A stretch of 5,825 nucleotides of DNA. Origin: an uncultured Acidobacteriota bacterium. GTDB taxonomy: Bacteria; Acidobacteriota; Thermoanaerobaculia; UBA5066. Positions 1 through 5,775 of the stretch are shown here, piece by piece. Each line of letters begins with the position of its first letter. Position 1 is the first letter of the stretch. The stretch lies in NCBI GenBank assembly GCA_937902605.1, contig CALFNC010000386.1:1-5825 (forward strand), written 5' to 3'. Made by a program: the position numbers and the translations under genes. The notes below the pieces were generated by a model. That model worked only from the letters and a program-made list of their open reading frames with translations, ran no database searches and was not told the DNA's origin.

Positions 1-444
1 CTGGAGTCGCGTGGCAGGCCGCTCGGCCAGGGCGCCGCGTCGATCCGGAAGTACCGGGGAGCGCTCGACTGGCCCGCCCGGGGGAAGGTCGCGGTCCCGT
101 TCGGGCGGATCGCGAACCCGAAGTTCCCCAAGACGTTCCTCCGCTCGTCCGGCTGGACGATCGACGCCCCGTCGGGGACCGAGGCGCGGGCCGTTTTCGG
201 AGGCGAGGTCGTCTACGCGCAGTGGCTGAAGGGGTACGGGAACCTGGTGGTCCTCGACCACGGCGAGGGGGTCTTCACGCTCTACGGCCGTCTCCTGCCC
301 AACACGGCGCAACAAGGCGACCGGGTGGCGCTGGGGGACCGGGTCGGGACCGTCGGGGAGCCGCCCGAGGACGAGGTGGCCGGTCTCTATTTCGAGGTCC
401 GGGACTCCCGGGCCTCCGTCGACCCGCAGCTCTGGCTTCGGTGA
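1..444 (+). CDS. envC: EnvC-like LytM (degenerate M23) murein hydrolase activator, 5' truncated
   Basis: This is the last 147 residues of a protein whose start lies outside the window; full EnvC proteins are about 380-420 residues and carry an N-terminal coiled coil missing here. The sequence shows a complete LytM/M23 domain: LDWPARGKVAVPFG near residues 22-35, GWTIDAPSGT at 51-60, YAQWLKGYGNLVVLDHGEG at 72-90, LYGRL at 94-98 and LYFEVR at 129-134, ending in DPQLWLR as EnvC proteins do. The zinc ligands of active M23 peptidases are replaced: the H-x-G-x-D site reads S49-S-G-W-T53, and the later histidines are Arg97 and Tyr130. E. coli EnvC is degenerate in the same way and activates the amidases AmiA/AmiB under FtsEX control, so an activator role at the division septum in the periplasm is inferred. 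It heads an envelope operon with the S41 and YibQ-type genes; ftsE/ftsX could lie upstream. Family assignment is strong; the amidase partner is unknown. Confidence 0.9.
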   Translation: MESRGRPLGQGAASIRKYRGALDWPARGKVAVPFGRIANPKFPKTFLRSSGWTIDAPSGTEARAVFGGEVVYAQWLKGYGNLVVLDHGEGVFTLYGRLLPNTAQQGDRVALGDRVGTVGEPPEDEVAGLYFEVRDSRASVDPQLWLR

Positions 445-462
445 GCCTTTGTCCCTGCCGCG

Positions 463-468
463 TATCAT
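463..468 (+). promoter_or_regulatory. Possible -10 element (TATCAT) just before the S41 gene
   Basis: TATCAT matches the sigma-70 -10 consensus at five of six positions and stands out in very GC-rich DNA. It ends 6 nt before the GTG at 475, so a transcript starting about 7 nt downstream would begin at the start codon and be leaderless. There is no -35 hexamer at 16-18 nt upstream (TTGTCC at 449-454 is only 8 nt away), so this is a weak call. The gene has no visible Shine-Dalgarno sequence, which fits leaderless translation or re-initiation after the upstream stop. Confidence 0.22.
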
Positions 469-474
469 CCGATC

Positions 475-1728
475 GTGAGCAAGTCCCGTCTTTTCGGCGT
501 CGCCGCGTCCGTCACCCTCGTCACCAGTCTCTTCATGGTCCTGCCGCACCTCGGGGCGCAGGAGGAAGAGCCCGGCACGAAGTCCAAGGAAGCGAAAGCC
601 GAGAAAGAGGGGAAGGACGGCCTCTACCGGCCCCTCGGCCTCTTCACGGAGGTCCTGACGCTCATCCGGTCCAACTACGTCGAGCCGGTCGAGATGAAAC
701 CCCTCCTGTCGGGGGCCTTCAGCGGGATGACCGAGGCGATGGACCCGTTCGCCGAGTACATCCCGGCCGACCAGATGGCCGCCTTCAGGGCCGCGGAATC
801 GGCCCGCAAGAAGGGGGAAGTGGTCGATCCGGGGGTCATCCTGGCCCGCCGGTTCGGCTATCCGCTCGTCGTCTCGGCAGTCGCGGGGGGACCGGCTGCG
901 GCCGCCGGGCTCGAGAGCGACGACCTGATCGAGAAGATCGGGGGGAAGACCGTCCGCCAGATGCCGATGTGGGAGGTCCAGTCCCTTCTTTCCGGGAAGC
1001 CCGGGATGAAGGTCGAGCTGCTGGTCGTCCGTGAGGCGAAGCCGAGGCACCGGACCTTCACGATCACCCTCCACTCCTGGACGCCCGAGGGACCAAAGAC
1101 CGAGCGGACGTCGGGCGAGACGGTCATCCGGATTCCCGACTTCGCACCCGGGACGGCGGCAGCCCTCAAATCCCTGATCTCGCCCTTCGACCGCACGAAG
1201 CCTTTGATCGTCGACCTGCGTGGGAACGCGTTCGGCAGCTACGACGAGGCCGCGAAGGCGGTGGGGCTCTTCGTTCCCGCGGGACCGATCGGCGAGCTGA
1301 AGGGCCGGAAGGTCGAGGGGAAGAAGTGGGCAGCGGCCGAAGGGGAGAGGATCCACGAGAGTCCCGTCGTCGTCCTGGTCGACAGCGGGACGGGTGGCCC
1401 GGCAGAGCTCTTCGCGGCCGTGATCCGTGAATCGGAGAAGGCGACCGCGAAGGACCAGAAAAAGATCCGGCTCGTCGGAGAGCCGACGTTCGGCGCCGGG
1501 TCGGTCCTCGAGGTCGTGCCGCTCTCCAGCGGGGGCGCCCTGAAGCTCTCCGTCGCGAAGGTCCACACCGCGGGAGGCCGCGCGCTTTCGCCGAAGGGGC
1601 TCGAACCAGACGACCGCGTCTACGTCATGCCGCCCGAGGAGGGACAGCCCTCGCCCGGAGACCTGATCCTCCAGCGGGGAGTCAAGCTGCTCGCGGAGAT
1701 GGCCGCGAGGTACAAGACCGCCTCGTGA
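475..1728 (+). CDS. S41 family (CtpA-like) periplasmic protein with PDZ domain, probable pseudoprotease
   Basis: This 417-residue protein has the full architecture of a carboxyl-terminal processing protease. A signal peptide spans residues 1-28 (likely cleavage after LGA). The S41 N-terminal helical part lies at about 50-100 (YRPLGLFTEVL, GMTEAMDPFAEYI), a PDZ domain at about 117-200 (GYPL at 128-131, GPAAAAGLESDDLIEKIGG), and the peptidase core at about 220-390. The core keeps DLRGN (247-251) and GEPTFG (335-340), but the catalytic positions are lost. The SASASE-type motif reads T306-G-G-P-A-E311, putting Gly308 where the serine belongs, and the lysine of GEPTFGKG is Ala341. About eight extra residues (around 320-330) separate the two sites. 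Known family members use a Ser-Lys dyad, so I infer a non-catalytic, PDZ-binding partner or regulator. GTG 475 is the first usable in-frame start after the upstream stop; no ribosome binding site is seen. It overlaps the next gene by 4 nt. Confidence 0.9.
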   Translation: MSKSRLFGVAASVTLVTSLFMVLPHLGAQEEEPGTKSKEAKAEKEGKDGLYRPLGLFTEVLTLIRSNYVEPVEMKPLLSGAFSGMTEAMDPFAEYIPADQMAAFRAAESARKKGEVVDPGVILARRFGYPLVVSAVAGGPAAAAGLESDDLIEKIGGKTVRQMPMWEVQSLLSGKPGMKVELLVVREAKPRHRTFTITLHSWTPEGPKTERTSGETVIRIPDFAPGTAAALKSLISPFDRTKPLIVDLRGNAFGSYDEAAKAVGLFVPAGPIGELKGRKVEGKKWAAAEGERIHESPVVVLVDSGTGGPAELFAAVIRESEKATAKDQKKIRLVGEPTFGAGSVLEVVPLSSGGALKLSVAKVHTAGGRALSPKGLEPDDRVYVMPPEEGQPSPGDLILQRGVKLLAEMAARYKTAS

Positions 1729-2609
1729 AGGGCAGCTCCCGACGGAGCGGGGCGGGGCGCCCGTCCGGCGGTGGGATGCGCCGGTCTCTGGCCTTCCTGC
1801 TCGTCGGCGGCCTCCTTGGAGGGGCGGCGGTCTACGTCCTCGGCCCGAGGATCGGCGGGCGCTCCGGAGATCGACGACAAGAGGAGTCCCCCGGGACCAC
1901 TCCGACGAAGGCCGTGCCTGCGGACACCCCGGCCGATTTCGAGCCCGCCGGCGGTGGACGCGGCGTGATCGCCCTCGTCCTGGACGACCTGGGGAACGGG
2001 GAGCCGGCGATCGTCAGGGCCGGGCAGCTGCCTGGTCCGATCGCCCTCGCCGTCCTCCCCGACGCCCCCGCCTCGGGAAGCGCCGCCGCGCTCGCCCGCC
2101 GGAAGGGATGGGACCTCCTCGTCCATCTCCCCCTGCGTGCCGAGTCGGGCGCCTCCCGTCCGGACGCGATCTCGTCCGCGGACACCGAGCAGGAGATCGT
2201 CGAGGCGATCGGGCGCGCCATCGAGCGCCTCCCCGGCGCGATCGGTGTCAACAACCATCAAGGATCGGCGGCGATGGCGGACCGCCGGGTCGTCCGAACG
2301 CTCCTCCAGACGGTCCGCGACCGCCACCTCTTCTTCCTCGACTCCAGGACGACCCCGGCCCGCATTGCGGAGGAGGAGGCGAGGTCCCTCGGAGCTCCCC
2401 TCCTGGTGAGGGACGTCTTTCTCGATGCTGATGGAGAAGCGGGGATGGCGGCCGCGTGGGAGAGGGCCCGGAAGCTGGCGCTCCGGAAGGGGTCGGCGAT
2501 CGTGATCGCGCACCCGCACACGGAGACTCTCGACTTCCTGGCGAGGGAGCTTCCCCGTCTGGAAACCCAGGGGCTCCGGCTGGTGAAGATCTCCGAGCTC
2601 GTCGACTAG
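1725..2609 (+). CDS. yibQ: Divergent polysaccharide deacetylase family protein (YibQ/DUF610-type)
   Basis: This 294-residue protein has a basic N-terminus, one membrane segment at about 20-40 (signal anchor, not an obvious cleavable signal), a Pro/Thr-rich linker to about 75, and a Polysacc_deac_2 domain from about 80 to 294. Family motifs in order are LVLDDLG (84-90, with the DD pair at 87-88), a PIALAVLP strand, HLPL (134-137), GVNNHQGSA (174-182), FLDSRT (204-209), RDVFLD (229-234) and IAHPH (261-265). The usual NHMGS has Gln in place of Met. The domain should lie in the periplasm. The family resembles NodB-type deacetylases, but no substrate is established; in E. coli yibQ lies next to envC, matching this operon. 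The GTG at 1725 overlaps the TGA of the S41 gene (GTGA), which supports translational coupling. An ATG at 1776 (residue 18) would start just before the membrane segment and is a possible alternative. Confidence 0.88.
   Translation: MKGSSRRSGAGRPSGGGMRRSLAFLLVGGLLGGAAVYVLGPRIGGRSGDRRQEESPGTTPTKAVPADTPADFEPAGGGRGVIALVLDDLGNGEPAIVRAGQLPGPIALAVLPDAPASGSAAALARRKGWDLLVHLPLRAESGASRPDAISSADTEQEIVEAIGRAIERLPGAIGVNNHQGSAAMADRRVVRTLLQTVRDRHLFFLDSRTTPARIAEEEARSLGAPLLVRDVFLDADGEAGMAAAWERARKLALRKGSAIVIAHPHTETLDFLARELPRLETQGLRLVKISELVD
2606..2609. other. Shared CTAG holding the stop codons of two convergent genes
   Basis: The TAG stop of the yibQ-type gene is at 2607-2609, and the TAG stop of mazG read on the minus strand is at 2608-2606. 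The palindrome CTAG serves both, leaving no intergenic space. No terminator hairpin can lie between the genes, so transcripts from either side must run into the opposite gene or end by another mechanism. Confidence 0.9.
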
Positions 2610-3454
2610 CCCGGCTTCCGCTGCTCGGCTTTCACCTCGTTCCAGAGCCGGTCGAGCTCCTGAAGCGGCGTTCCCGCGACCTCTTTCCCGTCGGCGCGGA
2701 GGCGGTCGGCCACCCCCTCGAACCGGGAACGGAAACGGGCGTTCGTCGCCTGGAGCGCGGCCTCCGGGTCGATCCCGTGGCGGCGAGCGACATTCACGAC
2801 CGTGAAGAGGATGTCGCCGATCTCGTCCGCGATCCCTTCCTTCGTCGCGTTCTCGGCGAGGACCTCGGCGCGGAACTCCATGACCTCCTCGTCGAGTTTC
2901 GCGAGGACGTCGGCCTCCTTGTGCCAGTCGAACCCGAGGACGGCGGCTCGCGACGTGAGGCGGACCGCCTTCAGGAGAGCCGGGAGCGAGCGGGGGACGC
3001 CTTCGAATGGCGAGGTGCCCTCCCGTCCCTTCTCCTCGCGCTCCCGGCGCTTCAAGGTTTCCCACTGCACCCGCACGGCGTCGGCGTCCAGGACGGCCGA
3101 CTCGCCGAAGACGTGTGGGTGGCGCGACACCATCTTCGCGTGGATCCTCCGGGCCACGGAGGCGAGGTCGAACGCTCCCTGCTCCTGTCCCAGCCTGGCG
3201 AGGAAGACGACCTGGAAGAATAGGTCGCCCAGCTCCCCCTCCAGAGCGGGGAGGTCCTCGTCGGCCAGCGCCTCGAGCACCTCGTAGCACTCCTCCAGGA
3301 GGTGGCCGGAGAGGTCGCGGAAGGTCTGTTTTCGGTCCCACGGGCACTCGGACCGCAGCCGGTCCATGAGTGCGACGAGACGCGCCGTCTCGTTGCCCGC
3401 CTCGGCGGGTAGATCCCGGGCCCTGTTCGCTTCGCCGTCCGATCCGTCTCTCAT
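2606..3454 (-). CDS. mazG: Nucleoside triphosphate pyrophosphohydrolase MazG
   Basis: The 282-residue product is a tandem-domain MazG, slightly longer than the usual 260-270 residues. MazG hydrolyses (d)NTPs to the monophosphate and pyrophosphate in the cytoplasm, contributing to nucleotide pool cleaning and, in E. coli, to lowering ppGpp. The N-terminal half has CPWDRKQTF (37-45), the acidic metal site EE at 54-55 with ELGD at 74-77, and RHPHVFG (111-117). The C-terminal half repeats the fold with DEEVMEF (188-194) and DEIGD (210-214), followed by an NARFRSRFE segment typical of the family. All metal-binding acidic motifs are intact in both halves. The ATG at 3454 is chosen because a GGAGG lies 5 nt before it. 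The frame stays open further upstream, but that would run antisense through the next gene. It is convergent with yibQ and divergent from the DUF1844 gene. Confidence 0.95.
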   Translation of the reverse strand: MRDGSDGEANRARDLPAEAGNETARLVALMDRLRSECPWDRKQTFRDLSGHLLEECYEVLEALADEDLPALEGELGDLFFQVVFLARLGQEQGAFDLASVARRIHAKMVSRHPHVFGESAVLDADAVRVQWETLKRREREEKGREGTSPFEGVPRSLPALLKAVRLTSRAAVLGFDWHKEADVLAKLDEEVMEFRAEVLAENATKEGIADEIGDILFTVVNVARRHGIDPEAALQATNARFRSRFEGVADRLRADGKEVAGTPLQELDRLWNEVKAEQRKPG

Positions 3455-3459
3455 CTCGG

Positions 3460-3464
3460 CCTCC
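3460..3464 (-). promoter_or_regulatory. Ribosome binding site of mazG
   Basis: On the minus strand the sequence reads GGAGG followed by 5 nt and then the ATG at 3454. This is the clearest Shine-Dalgarno sequence in the window. It decides the mazG start over the much longer open frame that continues upstream to about 3808. Confidence 0.75.
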
Positions 3465-3474
3465 ACCCTGATTG

Positions 3475-3504
3475 TTGAGGAAACCGCCTGCCGACCGCTA
3501 GAAT
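3475..3504 (+). promoter_or_regulatory. Sigma-70-type promoter for the DUF1844 gene
   Basis: TTGAGG (3475-3480) and TAGAAT (3499-3504) are separated by 18 nt. They match the -35 and -10 consensus at four and five of six positions. Transcription would begin near 3511, giving a leader of about 14 nt that just contains the ribosome binding site. The site is in the 70-bp region between divergently oriented mazG and the DUF1844 gene, a natural promoter location. This is sequence similarity only; the actual start site is unmeasured. Confidence 0.55.
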
Positions 3505-3516
3505 CATCTCTTCGGC

Positions 3517-3523
3517 GAGGTGG
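3517..3523 (+). promoter_or_regulatory. Ribosome binding site of the DUF1844 gene
   Basis: The purine-rich GAGGTGG ends 1 nt before the ATG at 3525, with its GAGG core 4 nt away. The spacing is on the short side but the site supports this ATG over the open frame upstream, which would otherwise begin at 3366 inside antisense mazG. Confidence 0.5.
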
Positions 3524-3524
3524 T

Positions 3525-3974
3525 ATGTCCGAGAATTCCAAAGACATCAAGGTCATAGACAGGCGTCTCTTCACGCCCGACGGGGACATCCGGGAAGAGG
3601 TGGCGGCGACGATGGAAGAGCCGACTCCGGTGCCGGCGCCCGCTTCCAAGGCGGCCGAAGCTCCGCCCGAGCCGGCCACGCCCACGGACCCGGCGTTTCT
3701 CCGGCTGCTCGACATCCTCGCGCAGACCGCGTCGTTCTCGCTCCAGGAGTTCGCGGATCCGGCGACGGGACGCCGCCAGGTCGACCTGGCCGGCGCGCGC
3801 CAGATCATCGACTCCCTGCTCGCCCTCCGGGAGAAGACCCGGGGCCGCCTTTCCTTCGAGGAGTCGGACGCTCTCGAAGGGCTGGCCGCGGAGCTTCAGC
3901 TCGTCCACTCGCGTCTTGCTGCCCAGTCGGTGCCCAAGGGACCGGCGACGCCGCCGGTGGCGAGGCGGGGCTGA
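3525..3974 (+). CDS. DUF1844 domain protein
   Basis: The 149-residue product begins with a short conserved segment, IKVIDRRLFTPDGDIRE (8-24), followed by a Pro/Ala-rich linker (about 31-56) and a helical DUF1844 domain at about 57-131. Recognisable positions are FLRLLDILAQTA (58-69), the ARQIIDSLLAL helix (91-101), KTRGRLSFEE (104-113), then a final helix to about 131. The A-x2-IID-x2-L-x2-L-x2-KT-x-G pattern is what identifies the family. No signal peptide or membrane segment is visible, so it is probably cytoplasmic. The biochemical function of DUF1844 is not established. The gene has its own promoter and ribosome binding site and lies directly upstream of, and in the same reading frame as, the TPR gene, separated only by its TGA and about 100 nt. 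The ATG at 3525 is preferred over 3366 because that extension would be antisense to mazG. Confidence 0.85.
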   Translation: MSENSKDIKVIDRRLFTPDGDIREEVAATMEEPTPVPAPASKAAEAPPEPATPTDPAFLRLLDILAQTASFSLQEFADPATGRRQVDLAGARQIIDSLLALREKTRGRLSFEESDALEGLAAELQLVHSRLAAQSVPKGPATPPVARRG

Positions 3975-3977
3975 GTC

Positions 3978-4076
3978 CTGCTCCACCCCGGTGACGCGGA
4001 GAGGCCGCGTCGTCGCCTCGCTGCGGTAGGCGCTGCCGTCCTCTTCGCCGGCGCCCTCGGAGTATCCGCCCAAGTC
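3978..4076 (+). other. In-frame signal-peptide-like extension upstream of the first canonical start of the TPR gene
   Basis: Read in the frame of the downstream gene, this stretch encodes an arginine-rich n-region (RPRRR), a hydrophobic core (LAAVGAAVLFAGALG) and a VSA|Q cleavage-like site ending at 4070. This is a textbook signal peptide, yet the frame holds no ATG, GTG or TTG between the upstream TGA (3972-3974) and the GTG at 4077. The only near-start in frame is CTG at 3978. A GTG at 3991 in another frame gives a plausible n-region (MTRRGRVVASLR) but hits TAG at 4027-4029; one missing base between 3991 and about 4026 would join it to the hydrophobic core. So either a rare CTG start is used or the contig carries a frameshift. 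No ribosome binding site is obvious. Confidence 0.6.
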
Positions 4077-5775
4077 GTGGTCGGCCCCGGCGAGTCGACC
4101 GAGACGGCGTTCCGCCGGGAGATCCGCGGGCCCTGGTTCGGGTGGACCGCCGCGCACGAGGACGGCGACGCCGAGTTCGCGAAGGCCAAGCTCGAGGAGA
4201 TCCTCAAGCATGCCCAGAAGATCGGGATCTCGCGTCTGTCCGACCTCTCGCTCGCGGCCACCCTCGGCGGAAAGAACGAGCTGACCGCCGGGCGTCTCGA
4301 GCAGGCGAGGGCCTCGTTCGAGGCGGCCACGCTTCTCGACCCGAACCTCCCCGAGGCGCGATGGGGCGACCTCTCCCTCGCCATCGCCTCCGGGCGCTGG
4401 GGCAAGGTCCCGGCGAAGGTCCTGGACGCGGTCCGGGCCGACTTCGCCGACCGGGAGACGAGGAGAATTCTCCTCTCCCGCCTCCTTTTACTCGCGTCGT
4501 TCACCATTTCCGCGGTCGGCGCCTCGATCCTCGTCTTCACGGTCGTCTCTCACGCGGGCCGATGCTTCCACGACCTGATGGAGATAGCGAGCTCGTGGAA
4601 GACCGGGGCGATGGCCCCCGTCGTGGCCACGGGGCTCTTCTTGGTGCCGCTCTTCCTCTCCTTCGACCCGTTCTGGTGGCTCCTCCTCCTCGCCATCTTC
4701 GCGTTCGGATACGCGTCGCGGCGAGAGCGAGTGATCGTCGCCGCCGCGTTCGTCTGTCTCGTCCCCCTCTTCCCCGTCGTGGACCGCGTCGGCGAGTGGC
4801 TCGGGATCACGGCGTCGCCGATCCTCCGCGGGGCCGAGGCGCTAGAGGAGTCACGATACGACCAACGGGTGCTCGACGACCTGGAGGCGGTGAAGAACGT
4901 CGTCCCGGGCGACCCCGACATCGCTTTTCTCCTCGGCTGCCTCTACCAGTCGCTCGGCCAGAACGACCGCGCGGTGGCGGAGTTCACGGCGGCGGCGGCC
5001 TCGTCGCCCGGCGAGACCCGCGCGCTCGTGAACCGGGGGAATATCCGGTTCGTCGATGGGGACTTCGGGTCGGCGCAGGAGGACTTCCAGGAGGCCCTCC
5101 GGAGGAACCCGTCGGACGTGGCGGCCCACTACAACCTCTCCCTGGTCTACGCCGAGACCTTTCGCACCGTCGAAGCGGCGCGGGCCCTGAAGGAGGCGCG
5201 CACCCTCGACGCCAGGTTGGTCCAGCGCTTCCAGGACCGGGCCTCCGTCGTGAAGGTGGCGTCGATGGAGTTCACGCCGGAGGACGCCCGTATGAAGGTC
5301 GACGCGATGGAGCGCGACCCAAGGAGCCGGAGGCTGCTCGGACACTTCCGGGCCGGACAGACCGGCGGCGCGTGGAAGCTGCCGTTCGTCTGGGCCCTTC
5401 TCCTCGCGCCCGCCGCCGCCTACGGCCTCGATGCCTACCGCCTCCGGGGGCGCGGATACGCCCTGGCGTGCCAGAAGTGCGGCCGGAACTACTGTGCCCG
5501 CTGCAAGCCGCGCGGGGAGAACGTGGGGCTGTGCTCCCAGTGCATCCACGTCTACCTGAAGAAGGACGGGGTCTCGATCGAGACCAAGATGCAGAAGGTG
5601 GAGGAGGTCAAGCGCCGCCGGGTGCAGCTCGGCCGGCTCCGCGCGGTGATGAACGTCCTCCTCCCGGGGACGACGCCCTTTTTCGACGGCCGGCCGGGAT
5701 TCGCCGTCCTCACGCTCACGCTCTTCTTTCTTGGCCTTTTCACGGCATTCGGGTGGAGCTCCGTCGTCGAAAAAG
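4077..5775 (+). CDS. TPR membrane protein with six-cysteine cluster, 3' truncated at contig end
   Basis: I recognise no named gene. Numbering from the GTG at 4077, the product shows a TPR-like helical region (about 28-115) and four hydrophobic segments (about 136-158, 180-198, 199-215 and 219-235). Three TPRs follow at about 278-379, then a further hydrophobic segment (about 436-450), a Cys cluster and a last membrane segment (about 541-560). The cluster has Cys465, 468, 473, 476, 486 and 489 in three CxxC pairs, suggesting zinc; none is CxxCH, so haem c is unlikely. The RRER loop between the third and fourth segments fits a cytoplasmic face, putting the N-terminus and TPRs in the periplasm and the Lys/Arg-rich Cys region in the cytoplasm; that topology needs the signal peptide encoded at 3978-4076. 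TPRs suggest a protein-interaction role. Genomic sequence stops at 5775 after SSVVEK; the remaining open frame to the TGA at 5796-5798 is adapter. Function unknown. Confidence 0.8.

Noticed and set aside
222..1034. 270-residue open frame on the plus strand
   Set aside because: Out-of-frame shadow of the EnvC end and the S41 start; Arg/Gly/Pro-rich with no family motif.
2456..3223. 255-residue plus-strand open frame over mazG
   Set aside because: It is antisense to well-supported MazG motifs and has no recognisable domain of its own.
1620..3347. 575-residue open frame on the minus strand
   Set aside because: It runs antisense through the S41 end and yibQ, and overlaps mazG in another frame. 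Its translation is Arg/Gly/Pro-rich low complexity, typical of spurious frames in very GC-rich DNA.
3475..3512. Minus-strand promoter for mazG using ATTGTT (AACAAT as -10)
   Set aside because: Only four of six -10 positions match and no -35 hexamer is present at 16-18 nt spacing.
3455..3808. N-terminal extension of mazG to about 400 residues
   Set aside because: The extension is low-complexity and antisense to the DUF1844 gene; a clear GGAGG precedes the ATG at 3454, and the shorter form is close to normal MazG length.
442..3974. TGA recoding or read-through joining envC to the S41 gene and DUF1844 to the TPR gene (each pair is in one frame)
   Set aside because: EnvC ends at its canonical DPQLWL end, the DUF1844 domain is complete, the S41 protein begins with a proper signal peptide, and no TGA occurs inside any conserved domain. 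Same-frame neighbours occur by chance one time in three.
5469..5543. CxxC motifs as possible c-type haem sites
   Set aside because: None of the three pairs is followed by His, and the region is predicted to be cytoplasmic; a zinc site is more likely.
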